In this document: positions 53,446-62,244 of the stretch, piece after piece | Position numbering within the stretch: position 1 is the stretch's first letter | Layout: the number at the start of each line of letters is the position of its first letter | Source of the DNA: Streptomyces sp. NRRL F-525 | GTDB taxonomy: Bacteria > Actinomycetota > Actinomycetes > Streptomycetales > Streptomycetaceae | Reading direction: 5' to 3' | Assembly: GCF_000716605.1 (NCBI RefSeq) | Contig: NZ_JNXE01000011.1 | Coordinates: 163,074-227,073, forward strand | DNA: 64,000 bases | Position numbers and translations under genes: made by a program | Notes under the pieces: model-generated | What the model was told of the DNA's origin: nothing | The model's input: the letters and a program-made list of their open reading frames with translations, nothing else | The model's database searches: none

Positions 53446-54017
53446 GCTACGACCCGCCGCGTCCGGCCGGTCGTCTGCTGCTCACGCCCGAGGACAAGGA
53501 GGCCCCTCAACGGCGGCGTCGGCTGCGGGGGTTGGGCCTGGGGTCACACCCGGACCCGGCACTCGACGCCTTCGCCGACCATCTCGCCGACCTGACCGGG
53601 GCGCCGTACGCCATGGTCAACTTCATCGACGAGAACCGGCAGTTCTTCGCCGGCCTGCACACTCCGGGCGGTGTCGGACTGCCCCGGCCCGTCACGGGAG
53701 GGGAGCACGCCAAGCCCGAGGTGGGACGGCAGTTGGCGCGTGATTATGGGTTCTGCCCCCATGTGGTGGTCAGACGTAAGGCGCTGGTGTTGGAGGACGT
53801 CTGCGACTACCCGCGGTTCGCGGGCAATCCGGTCGTCGACGAGTTCGGGATCCGTTCCTATCTGGGGGCGCCGCTCATCGACTCCACGGGGATGGTGCTG
53901 GGCACCGTGTGTGTCGTCGACACGGAGCCGCGGCCGTGGGGGAAGCCGGGTCTGGAGACGATCAAGTCGACGGCTGCGGAGCTGGTGGCCCGGCTCGAAC
54001 TGCTCGGCGGGGGATAG
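53442..54017 (+). CDS. GAF domain-containing protein of the conservon
   Basis: The 191-aa protein is a single GAF domain (about 35-185) with MVNFIDENRQFFAGL, FCPHVVVRRKALVLEDVCDYPRFAGNPVV and RSYLGAPLIDSTGMVLGTVCVVD. Similar GAF proteins commonly accompany conservons and may sense a small molecule or redox change through the Cys-His segment. The start follows GGAG by seven bases. It ends 23 bp before a TetR gene whose promoter palindrome begins just after its stop. Confidence 0.88.
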   Translation: MSYDPPRPAGRLLLTPEDKEAPQRRRRLRGLGLGSHPDPALDAFADHLADLTGAPYAMVNFIDENRQFFAGLHTPGGVGLPRPVTGGEHAKPEVGRQLARDYGFCPHVVVRRKALVLEDVCDYPRFAGNPVVDEFGIRSYLGAPLIDSTGMVLGTVCVVDTEPRPWGKPGLETIKSTAAELVARLELLGGG

Positions 54018-54018
54018 C

Positions 54019-54028
54019 CGACCGGTCG
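54019..54028. promoter_or_regulatory. TetR operator CGACCGGTCG over the TetR gene promoter
   Basis: The perfect 10-bp palindrome sits in a 22-bp context (GATAG, one base, CGACCGGTCG, two bases, TAGT) that recurs with three differences at 57356-57377 upstream of the SDR gene. It abuts the -10 TATAGT (54029-54034), so binding would block transcription. Confidence 0.7.
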
Positions 54029-54040
54029 TATAGTTGCCGT

Positions 54041-54649
54041 ATGGGCAGGACCAGTGATGCCGGAGAGAAGATCCTCGCCGCCGGGAGGTCGCTCTTCGAG
54101 GCGCGCGGTTACTCGGCGCTGGGGGTGGCCGAGATCTGCAAGGCGGCCGGGGTGCCGAAGGGCAGCTTCTACTACTTCTACGCGTCGAAGGAGGCCCTCG
54201 CGCTGGCCGTCGTCGACGAGCACTGGGCGGACCAGCGCCGGGAGTGGACGCGCATCCTGAGCGGGGAGACCGGCGGTGCTCAACCGCTGGACCGGCTACG
54301 GCAGTTGTTCGAGGAGACCGAGGCCGGGCAGCACGCCGTGCAGCAGGGCTGCGGCACCGTGCTGGGCTGTCTGTTCGGCAACCTCAGTCTGGAGATGAGC
54401 AACCAGACCGAGGCCGTTCGCGCGCGGCTGCAGGAGATCTTCGACGCCCAGGTCGAGATGGTCGCCGCGGTCGTCGACGAGGCGCGTGAGCGCGGGCAGG
54501 TCACCGTCAACGACCCCCGGGAGGCGGCGCGTTCGGTCGTCGCGCAGTTGGAGGGCCAGGTGCTGTTCGCGAAGCTCTACAACAACACCGGGCGTCTGAG
54601 CCCCCTTTGGGCCAACTGCCTGGCGCTGCTCGGGGCCCGTACCGCCTGA
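54041..54649 (+). CDS. TetR/AcrR family transcriptional regulator
   Basis: The 202-aa regulator has the TetR helix-turn-helix (ILAAGRSLFEARGYSALGVAEICKAAGVPKGSFYYFYASKEALA). Its C-terminal domain, with QGCGTVLGCLFGNLSLEMSNQTEAVRARL, is typical of the YxaF/LmrA-like group controlling oxidoreductases. The -10 TATAGT ends six bases before the ATG and there is no Shine-Dalgarno, so the mRNA is probably leaderless. The shared palindrome predicts autoregulation and control of the SDR gene at 57428. Its stop abuts the convergent MFS gene. Confidence 0.92.
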   Translation: MGRTSDAGEKILAAGRSLFEARGYSALGVAEICKAAGVPKGSFYYFYASKEALALAVVDEHWADQRREWTRILSGETGGAQPLDRLRQLFEETEAGQHAVQQGCGTVLGCLFGNLSLEMSNQTEAVRARLQEIFDAQVEMVAAVVDEARERGQVTVNDPREAARSVVAQLEGQVLFAKLYNNTGRLSPLWANCLALLGARTA

Positions 54650-55876
54650 TCAGCGACCGGCGGTCCGTACGTCCCGGGCGGGCGCGGAGTGCCGTGGCGC
54701 CACCGTTTGACGGTGCGGGAAGCCGGTCCGCAGGACGGCGGCCGCGACGGCCGCGGCGAGGACCACCGCGGCGGCCAGGAGCAGGGCCGGGCGGTAGCCG
54801 TCGTGCAGGAGCGGGGCTACGGCGAGGGGGCCGAGGATCTGGCCGACGGAGTAGCCGGCGGTCAACAGGGCCACGGAGCGCGGGAATTGCAGCTCCGCGC
54901 CGGTTGCCAGGGCGAGCGTGCTCACGCCGATGAAGGTCGCCCCGAACAGCAGCGCCGAGACCAGGGCCGCCGCCACCCCGCCGACCAGCGCGGGCAGCGC
55001 GATGCCGACCGCCTGGATCATCAGCGCCCCGCACAGCAGCCCGGGCCGCGACCAACGGCGCCCGAGCCGTGCCCACAGCGCGGAGGACGGTACGGCGGCC
55101 AGGCCTACGAGTACCCATGCGCCGCTGCCGATCCAGCCGGGGGAGCTCTGTCCGATCGCGGCGACCAGGAAGGTACCGGCGACGATGTAGCCGACGCCCT
55201 CCAGGGTGTAGCTCACGAACAGCGCGCCGAACCAGGGGTCAACCACCCTGTCAGGGGCGCTAGTTGAGGGCGCGGGCGGGATCTCGGGCCGCAGATTCCA
55301 CGCGGCCGCCGCGAGTGCTGTGGCGAGTGCGGCCGAGGACCACCACGCGACCTGCCAGTCCGCGACGGAGCGCAGGGTGAGGACCAGTAGGCCGGAGAGC
55401 GCGATGCCCGCGCCTACGCCGCCGAAGCCCCAACCGGGCATGTCTGCAGGGTGGTTGCGCAGACGGCCGAGGAGTGAGCTGACCGCGACCACGAAGATCA
55501 GCGCGCTTGCCACCCCTGCCAGTAGCCGCAGCGCGATCCATGCCGTGGTGCTGTGCGTGGTGGGCATCGCGGCCAGTGTGCCGATCAGCAGGACGAACGA
55601 GCCGCGCAGGACCGCGCGGGAGCGGACCAGGGCGGGGATCAGGGTGCCGGCGAGGGCGCCGAGGAGGTAGCCGACGTAGTTGGCGGTGGCCAGGTGGGCG
55701 CCGGCGGCGGTGGAGAGCCCCGCCTGGGTGTGCATCAGCGGGAGGATCGGGGTGTAGACGAAGCGGCCGACGCCCATGCCCGCCGCGAGGGCCGCGGCGA
55801 CCCGCGTGACGTGCGTCCAGGGGGAGAGCAGGGGGCCTTCCGCCCGGGGTGCGGGGACCGGGGCGTTGCGGCTCAT
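54650..55876 (-). CDS. YbfB/YjiJ family MFS transporter
   Basis: The 408-aa membrane protein has about twelve hydrophobic segments. The subfamily motif GMGVGRFVYTPILPLM occurs in the first helix region, with VGYLLGALAGTLIPALVRSR at the A-motif position. Substrates of this MFS subgroup are unknown, though efflux of small aromatic or toxic compounds is plausible. It lies 30 bp downstream of the muconolactone-isomerase-like gene on the same strand, and the pair is divergent from a LysR regulator. Confidence 0.88.
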   Translation of the reverse strand: MSRNAPVPAPRAEGPLLSPWTHVTRVAAALAAGMGVGRFVYTPILPLMHTQAGLSTAAGAHLATANYVGYLLGALAGTLIPALVRSRAVLRGSFVLLIGTLAAMPTTHSTTAWIALRLLAGVASALIFVVAVSSLLGRLRNHPADMPGWGFGGVGAGIALSGLLVLTLRSVADWQVAWWSSAALATALAAAAWNLRPEIPPAPSTSAPDRVVDPWFGALFVSYTLEGVGYIVAGTFLVAAIGQSSPGWIGSGAWVLVGLAAVPSSALWARLGRRWSRPGLLCGALMIQAVGIALPALVGGVAAALVSALLFGATFIGVSTLALATGAELQFPRSVALLTAGYSVGQILGPLAVAPLLHDGYRPALLLAAAVVLAAAVAAAVLRTGFPHRQTVAPRHSAPARDVRTAGR

Positions 55877-55906
55877 GGTGGTGAAGTCCCTTACGGGTAG
55901 GGCGAG

Positions 55907-56203
55907 TTACTCCGTGTAGCCCGGGTCGTTCGGGTGCGGTTCGAGCGGGGTGACGGCGAAGGTCATCCACGCGTGCAGGGGCAGGGTGCCGAGCACCTTC
56001 GCGTGGAGTTCCTCCTCGTCGGCGGCGCGCCAGACGCCGACGCTGCGCAGTTCGCCGACCGGGCGCCACAGCCGGGCCAGATGGCCGGTCGCCGCCAGTT
56101 CGCGGGCGCGGACGGCCTCTGCGGCGCGGCGCCGGGCGACCTCCTCCTGAGGGGTGCCCTCGGGGATCGTGGTGGTGATCTCGACCAGGAACTCTCGCAG
56201 CAT
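55907..56203 (-). CDS. Muconolactone delta-isomerase-like protein
   Basis: The 98-aa product resembles CatC: MLREFLVEITTTIPEGTPQEEVARRRAAEAVRARELAATGHLARLWRP is the typical ferredoxin-like N-terminal half with the conserved Arg/Trp region. CatC isomerises muconolactone in the catechol branch of the beta-ketoadipate pathway, but no catA or catB is nearby, so the substrate may differ. The ATG follows GGAG by seven bases. It is probably co-transcribed with the MFS gene and controlled by the divergent LysR. Confidence 0.85.
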   Translation of the reverse strand: MLREFLVEITTTIPEGTPQEEVARRRAAEAVRARELAATGHLARLWRPVGELRSVGVWRAADEEELHAKVLGTLPLHAWMTFAVTPLEPHPNDPGYTE

Positions 56204-56304
56204 GATCTCGCTCCGTTCGGGCCCGCACGGCAGGGGGTCAGGTCTCTGTGCCTTCATCGTGGCCCGTGACCGGCCCGGGCGCCACGACAGGCTCGCTCCC
56301 TGCT

Positions 56305-56323
56305 GAGAGGCTCGGCCTCCCAG
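56305..56323. promoter_or_regulatory. Inverted repeat AGGC-N3-GCCT at the lysR promoter
   Basis: GAGAGGCTCGGCCTCCCAG lies 11-29 bp before the LysR start in the divergent gap with the isomerase gene. A closely related and perfectly symmetrical copy follows the lysR stop (57262-57280). It is a candidate LysR binding site. Confidence 0.45.
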
Positions 56324-56333
56324 CGCGCGTAGC

Positions 56334-57254
56334 ATGACGGACGTGGAGCTGCGCCAACTGAGGTACTTCGTCGCCGTCGCCGAGGAGCTGAACTTCGGCC
56401 GGGCCGCCGACCGCCTCCTGATCGCCGGTCCGTCCCTCTCCCAACAGATCAAGGCCCTCGAACGCGATCTGGGCGTACGGCTCTTCGACCGCGACCGCCG
56501 CTCGGTCTCCCTCACCCCGGCAGGCGCCGCGCTGCTCCCGCACACCCGCGCCCTGCTGGAGCGCGCCGACGACCTCAGGAGCCGGGCCGGGCGGCTCGCG
56601 GGTTCGGAGGCGGTCCGGCTCGGCTACGTCAACTGGCTTCCCGCGGACCTGACTTCGCGTACCGCCGGGGTGGCACAGGTGCACGTCGACGCATGGGTCG
56701 CACCCTCGCACACGCAGGCCGCCCGGGTCGCGGACGGCAGCCTGGACCTCGCCGTGTGCTGGGTACGGGACGAGGACCTGAAGCGGCACGGGCTGCGGGC
56801 CCGGCTGCTCGGCGCGGACCGGCTGTACGCGGTGTCCCCGGGTACCGACACCGGGGACGTGCGGGCTCGGGACACCACCGTGCTCCTCGACGACGACACC
56901 AATTCCTGGTCGTCCTGGAACGTCTACGCCGAGCGGCTCGCGCATGACACCGGGGCACAGGTCGTGCCCATCTCCGACGGCGGGATCACCGGCCCCGCGT
57001 TCTTCGACCACGTGCGCCGCAGCCGTCGTCCGGTCGTCAACTCGCCCAAGGGACAGACCACTTCACTGCCGTCCGACCTGGTGCGCCGCGAGATCGTCGG
57101 GCCGACCGTCCACTGGACCTGGTCGCTGGTGTGGCGCGAGGGCGAGACCCGGACGTCGGTGCTCGCGGCCGTGGACGCGCTCTGTGACGGCGTCGGCGAC
57201 CTCGGGCTCCGCGCCCCCGACGCCTGGCTGCCCGAGGGCGACCCGCACCGCTGA
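56334..57254 (+). CDS. LysR family transcriptional regulator
   Basis: The 306-aa regulator begins with the LysR winged helix (LRQLRYFVAVAEELNFGRAADRLLIAGPSLSQQIKALERDLGVRLFDRDRR). A periplasmic-binding-like effector domain follows (from VRLGYVNWLPADLTSRTA). It is divergently placed to the isomerase-MFS pair (130-bp gap), the standard layout for LysR control of an adjacent aromatic or efflux operon. The ATG is used; no strong Shine-Dalgarno is seen. A perfect palindrome follows its stop. Confidence 0.92.
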   Translation: MTDVELRQLRYFVAVAEELNFGRAADRLLIAGPSLSQQIKALERDLGVRLFDRDRRSVSLTPAGAALLPHTRALLERADDLRSRAGRLAGSEAVRLGYVNWLPADLTSRTAGVAQVHVDAWVAPSHTQAARVADGSLDLAVCWVRDEDLKRHGLRARLLGADRLYAVSPGTDTGDVRARDTTVLLDDDTNSWSSWNVYAERLAHDTGAQVVPISDGGITGPAFFDHVRRSRRPVVNSPKGQTTSLPSDLVRREIVGPTVHWTWSLVWREGETRTSVLAAVDALCDGVGDLGLRAPDAWLPEGDPHR

Positions 57255-57261
57255 CGTGGAG

Positions 57262-57280
57262 TGGGAGGCCAGGCCTCCCA
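57262..57280. promoter_or_regulatory. Perfect palindrome TGGGAGGCC-A-GGCCTCCCA
   Basis: Nine-base arms around one base, eight bases after the lysR stop. It could end the lysR transcript or be a second LysR site given its likeness to 56305-56323. The single-base loop is too tight for a normal terminator hairpin, which favours DNA binding. Confidence 0.5.
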
Positions 57281-57320
57281 GTAGCGAGGATTCCGGTCCT
57301 GGGTAAACCCCGTCTGACCT

Positions 57321-57350
57321 TTGCTTTCACCTCTCCGGGGCGTCTAGCTT
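57321..57350 (+). promoter_or_regulatory. Promoter TTGCTT-N18-TAGCTT for the SDR operon
   Basis: The -35 at 57321 and -10 at 57345 are 18 bp apart. The predicted start (about 57357) falls directly before the operator palindromes at 57361-57392, giving a leader of about 70 nt to the SDR ATG. Confidence 0.55.
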
Positions 57351-57360
57351 CTGGGATAGG

Positions 57361-57392
57361 CGACCGGTCGGCTAGTAAGGAACGGTCGACCG
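57361..57392. promoter_or_regulatory. Tandem palindromic operators CGACCGGTCG and CGGTCGACCG
   Basis: Two perfect 10-bp palindromes (57361-57370 and 57383-57392) are centred 22 bp apart, two helical turns. The first and its flanks match the site over the TetR promoter at 54019. Their position just after the predicted transcription start fits repression by that TetR. Confidence 0.7.
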
Positions 57393-57427
57393 GAAGCACC
57401 TCAGCCACTACTTCGGAGAAGGTCGTC

Positions 57428-58141
57428 ATGAGCACTCAGACCCAGAAGGTCGCGATCGTCACCGGTGCCTCGCAGGGCATCGGAGCCGGCGTCGTCGACG
57501 CGTACCGCAAGCTCGGTTACGCCGTCGTCGCCACCTCGCGCACCATCGCCCCGGCCGACGACAGGGACGTGCTGACCGTCCAGGGCGACATCGCGGACCC
57601 GGCGACCGCCGAGCGGGTCGTCGCCGCCGCGGTCGAGCGGTTCGGCCGCGTCGACACGCTGGTCAACAACGCGGGCGTCTTCGTCGCCAAGCCGTTCACC
57701 GACTACACGGCCGACGACTACGCGTCCGTGCTCGGCATCAACATGACCGGGTTCTTCCGGATCACCCAGCTGGCCATCGGGCACATGCTCGCCCAGGGCG
57801 GCGGCCACATCGTCAACGTCACCACGAGCCTGGTCGACAACGCCGACGCCCGCGTCCCCTCCGCCCTGGCCTCGCTGACCAAGGGCGGGCTGCAGTCCGC
57901 GACCAAGTCCCTCGCCATCGAGTACGCCACGCGCGGCATCCGCGCCAACGCCGTGTCGCCGGGCACCATCAAGACGCCGATGCACCCGGAGGAGACCCAC
58001 GAGGGCCTCGCCGGACTGCACCCGGTGGGCCGGATGGGCGAGGTGAGCGACATCGTCGACGCCGTGGTGTTTTTGGAGAACGCCCCCTTCGTCACCGGCG
58101 AGATCCTGCATGTCGACGGCGGTATGAGCGCCGGTCACTGA
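57428..58141 (+). CDS. SDR family oxidoreductase lacking the catalytic tyrosine
   Basis: The 237-aa classical SDR has the cofactor motif VTGASQGIG, the NNAG segment (LVNNAGVF) and the structural Ser region NVTTSLVDN (S134). The active-site lysine is K152 in ASLTKGG, but position 148, where Y-x-x-x-K needs Tyr, is Ala. The C-terminus (PGTIKTPMHPEETHEGLAG, then GEILHVDGGMSAGH) is otherwise normal. I recall the same ASLTKGG in close homologues, so it is not a sequencing error in appearance. Its chemistry must differ or be lost. It is followed 15 bp later by an NTF2-like gene. Confidence 0.9.
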   Translation: MSTQTQKVAIVTGASQGIGAGVVDAYRKLGYAVVATSRTIAPADDRDVLTVQGDIADPATAERVVAAAVERFGRVDTLVNNAGVFVAKPFTDYTADDYASVLGINMTGFFRITQLAIGHMLAQGGGHIVNVTTSLVDNADARVPSALASLTKGGLQSATKSLAIEYATRGIRANAVSPGTIKTPMHPEETHEGLAGLHPVGRMGEVSDIVDAVVFLENAPFVTGEILHVDGGMSAGH

Positions 58142-58156
58142 GAAAGGTCGACGGAG

Positions 58157-58525
58157 ATGAACAGCACGAACGACGACGAACTCGTCCTGCGCGGTGTCCT
58201 GGACCCCTGGAAAGCGGCCGTGGACGCCCACGAACCGGAGGAGGTGGCCCGGCTCTTCACCGAGGACGCGATCTTCCAAGGGCTGCACCCGTACAGCGTC
58301 GGCCGGAAGGGGATCGCCGATTACTACGACTCCCAACCCCCGGGGATGAAGGCCGAGTTCGAGATCGTCGAGACCCGGCGGTACGCCGACGGCCTCGTAC
58401 TCGGTTATCTGGACACGGAGTTCACGTTCGCGGACCGGCCGCCGGTCGACGTGAAGCTCGCGGTGCTGGTGAAGCGGGTGGCGGAGGGATGGTCCATCGC
58501 CCACTACCAGGTGTCGCGGCTCTGA
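58157..58525 (+). CDS. SnoaL/NTF2-like protein (SgcJ/EcaC type)
   Basis: The 122-aa cone-fold protein has the SnoaL-like pattern LDPWKAAVDAHEPEEVARLFTEDAIFQGLHPYSVGRKGIADYY and ends WSIAHYQVSRL. Members range from polyketide cyclases to binding proteins without known activity. It sits 15 bp behind the SDR gene with its own GGAG, and is presumably part of the same TetR-controlled operon. The substrate is unknown. Confidence 0.85.
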   Translation: MNSTNDDELVLRGVLDPWKAAVDAHEPEEVARLFTEDAIFQGLHPYSVGRKGIADYYDSQPPGMKAEFEIVETRRYADGLVLGYLDTEFTFADRPPVDVKLAVLVKRVAEGWSIAHYQVSRL

Positions 58526-58678
58526 CAGCTGTGAAGGAAAGCTGCGGCACGGCTTAAGAAAACCTCGATGGACCCGGGCGCTCCGGTGGGGCAGATTGCT
58601 AACAGAATCCACCCCACCCCCGGAACGGGCTCGTTCGGCGTGCCCGCGCCCGGGACCTCACCCTCAGGAGCCGTTGCG

Positions 58679-59707
58679 TTGAAGGCGCTGGTCAAGGAGA
58701 AGGCGGAGCCCGGGCTGTGGCTCGCGGACGTTCCGGAGCCCGCCGTCGGAACCGGCGACGTGCTGATCAAGGTCCTGCGGACCGGGATCTGCGGCACCGA
58801 TCTGCACATCCGGAACTGGGACGGGTGGGCGCGGCAGACGATCCGTACGTCGCTGGTGCTCGGCCACGAGTTCGTGGGCGAGGTCGTGGAGACGGGTCGG
58901 GACGTCGCCGACATCGCCGTCGGTGAACTGGTTAGCGGCGAGGGCCACTTGGTGTGCGGCAAGTGCCGCAACTGCCAGGCCGGGCGCCGCCATCTGTGCC
59001 GGGCGACAGTCGGGCTCGGTGTCGGCAGGGACGGGGCCTTCGCGGAGTACGTCGTGCTGCCCGCCGCCAATGTGTGGGTGCACCGCGTGCCCGTCGACCT
59101 CGATGTCGCCGCGATCTTCGACCCGTTCGGCAACGCCGTGCACACCGCGCTGTCCTTTCCGCTCGTCGGGGAGGACGTACTGATCACCGGTGCGGGCCCG
59201 ATCGGCTTGATGGCGGCGGCAGTTGCGCGGCACGCCGGTGCGCGGAACGTCGTAGTGACGGACGTGAGCGAGGAGCGGCTCGCCCTGGCCCGCAAGATAG
59301 GCGTGAGCCTCGCGTTGAACGTGACGGACGCTCAGATCGCGGACGGGCAGCGGGAGTTGGGCCTGCGCGAGGGCTTCGACATCGGCCTGGAGATGTCCGG
59401 CCGCCCCGAGGCCATGCGCGACATGATCGCCAACATGACGCACGGCGGCCGGATCGCCATGCTGGGCCTGCCCGCCGAGGAGTTCCCGGTCGACTGGTCC
59501 CGCGTCGTCACCTCGATGCTCACCATCAAGGGCATCTACGGCCGTGAGATGTTCGAGACGTGGTACGCGATGTCGGTCCTGCTGGAGGGCGGTCTGGACC
59601 TCGCGCCCGTGATCACCGGCCGGTACGGACACCGTGACTTCGAGGCGGCGTTCGCGGACGCGGCGAGCGGCAAGGGCGGCAAGGTCATCCTGGACTGGAC
59701 CGCGTAA
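58679..59707 (+). CDS. tdh: L-threonine 3-dehydrogenase
   Basis: Tdh oxidises L-threonine to 2-amino-3-oxobutyrate with NAD+, which Kbl then cleaves. The 342-aa zinc alcohol-dehydrogenase-fold protein has the catalytic-zinc Cys in [13 protein letters not shown] for the next ligands, the structural-zinc cluster [15 protein letters not shown] and the NAD motif [17 protein letters not shown]. The length equals the family norm. The start is TTG, eight bases after AGGAG, giving [15 protein letters not shown]; longer in-frame versions lack a ribosome site. The end of the gene, stop included, is duplicated (59695-59731). Confidence 0.95.
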   Translation: MKALVKEKAEPGLWLADVPEPAVGTGDVLIKVLRTGICGTDLHIRNWDGWARQTIRTSLVLGHEFVGEVVETGRDVADIAVGELVSGEGHLVCGKCRNCQAGRRHLCRATVGLGVGRDGAFAEYVVLPAANVWVHRVPVDLDVAAIFDPFGNAVHTALSFPLVGEDVLITGAGPIGLMAAAVARHAGARNVVVTDVSEERLALARKIGVSLALNVTDAQIADGQRELGLREGFDIGLEMSGRPEAMRDMIANMTHGGRIAMLGLPAEEFPVDWSRVVTSMLTIKGIYGREMFETWYAMSVLLEGGLDLAPVITGRYGHRDFEAAFADAASGKGGKVILDWTA

Positions 59708-59731
59708 CTCCCGCTGGACCGCGTAACTCCC
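59695..59731 (+). repeat. Tandem duplication spanning the tdh stop codon
   Basis: CTGGACCGCGTAACTCCC occurs exactly twice with a 19-bp period (59695-59712, 59714-59731). The first copy holds the last tdh codons and the TAA; the second is untranslated spacer before kbl. Confidence 0.9.
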
Positions 59732-59762
59732 TTTCGGTGAAGGAACTTTAGGAGCTTCCCCC

Positions 59763-60956
<1,194 letters not shown>

Positions 60957-61301
60957 GAGGCGGGGGGGCGAGGCCTGCGGGCTGAGGTGGAGGGCAGCAG
61001 GGCGGAGGTTGGGGTTGAGGGTGGAGTCGGTGGGCTGAGCTGGAAGGCTGATCCGATCGACTCGGACTCGGACTGGGCCCCCGGGTCCCGCGCCCGAAGC
61101 GGACCGAGCCCAGACTTCGCCCCCAACCTGACCCGGACCGGGCCCCGGACCTCGCCCCCGACGGGGCCCAGACTCCGACGCCGCTCCCGATCTGGACTCC
61201 GATCCCGCCCCCACTGCCGCACCCGGCTCCAGACCCGTACCTCGCCCCACAACCGCCCCACGGTCGTCCGACCCCTCGGACATATTGCGATAATCGGTCG
61301 C
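60957..61301. other. 345-bp low-complexity intergenic region
   Basis: From about 61055 to 61260 the plus strand is a degenerate run of C-rich units built on GACTCCGA, CCCGGACC and TCGCCCC. The right edge holds the promoter of the next LysR gene: a TCCGA-N4-TCGGA inverted repeat (61267-61280) and a -10 GATAAT (61289-61294). No credible ORF is seen. Confidence 0.6.
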
Positions 61302-62204
61302 ATGATCGAAGCGCGGCGGCTCCATATCCTCCGTGCGGTGGCCGACCACCGCACCGTGACGGCGGCGGCCGCCGCGTTGTATCTGACGCCCTCGGCGGTG
61401 TCGCAGCAGCTTGCGGCGCTGGAGCAGGAGACCGGGCACCGGCTGGTCGAGCGCGGGGCCAAGGGGGTGCGGCTGACGCCGGCCGGGGAGATTCTGCTCA
61501 GTCACACCAACGTGGTCCTGGCCCAGCTGGAGCGGGCCGAGGCGGAGCTCGCCGCGTACAGTTCCGGCGCGGCCGGGACCGTCACCGTCGCCGCGTTCGC
61601 GACCGGTATCGCACAGGTCGTAGCGCCCGCGGTGACCCGTCTCGCACGCCTCGCGCCCGGCATCCGCATCCGCGTCCAGGACGCCGAGGGCGACGCCAGT
61701 CTGCCGATGGTGCTGGACCGGCAGGTGGATGTCGCGGTCGCCGTCGAGTACCGCGGGGCGCCGCCCGCCGACGACCCGCGGCTGACCCATCTCCCGCTCT
61801 ACGCCGAGCCGTTCGACGCGGTCGTCCCGGTCGCCCACCGCCTCGCGGACGCCGACGAGGTCCCCCTCGCCGAGCTGGCCAAGGACTCGTGGATCGGACC
61901 GTACCCCGGCAACCCCTGCCACGAGGTCGTCGTCCTGGCCTGCGAGAACGCCGGATTCCAGCCCCGTCTCGAACACTCCTCCGACGACTTCCGCGCCGTC
62001 GTCGCCCTCGCCTCGGCCGACGCGGGCGTGGCCCTCGTCCCCCGCTCGGCGCTCCGCGGCATGGACCTGACCGGAGTCGTCGTCCGGCCCGTCGACGGGG
62101 TGGCCCCGACCCGTCGGGTCTTCGCCGCCGTACGACGCGGCACGGAGGAGCACCCGCTGATCCGCCCGGTGCTGGACGCGCTGGAAGAAGTGGCCCGGAC
62201 GTAA
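61302..62204 (+). CDS. LysR family transcriptional regulator
   Basis: The 300-aa regulator starts MIEARRLHILRAVADHRTVTAAAAALYLTPSAVSQQLAALEQETG, the LysR winged helix, followed by an effector-binding domain (from VTVAAFATGIAQVVAPA). GATAAT ends seven bases before the ATG with no Shine-Dalgarno, so the transcript is probably leaderless. It is not divergent from an enzyme gene, so its target is unclear; kbl-tdh upstream is only a positional candidate. Confidence 0.9.
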   Translation: MIEARRLHILRAVADHRTVTAAAAALYLTPSAVSQQLAALEQETGHRLVERGAKGVRLTPAGEILLSHTNVVLAQLERAEAELAAYSSGAAGTVTVAAFATGIAQVVAPAVTRLARLAPGIRIRVQDAEGDASLPMVLDRQVDVAVAVEYRGAPPADDPRLTHLPLYAEPFDAVVPVAHRLADADEVPLAELAKDSWIGPYPGNPCHEVVVLACENAGFQPRLEHSSDDFRAVVALASADAGVALVPRSALRGMDLTGVVVRPVDGVAPTRRVFAAVRRGTEEHPLIRPVLDALEEVART

Positions 62205-62213
62205 CCTCGCCGT

Positions 62214-62244
62214 CTCATATCCGGGATACCGTCCCGGATATGAG
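62214..62244. promoter_or_regulatory. 31-bp perfect palindromic operator covering the XRE-cupin start
   Basis: CTCATATCCGGGA (62214-62226) is mirrored exactly at 62232-62244 around a 5-bp spacer. It contains the probable -10 GATACC (62225-62230) and the ATG at 62240. A bound repressor would block both initiation and a leaderless transcript start. Confidence 0.8.
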
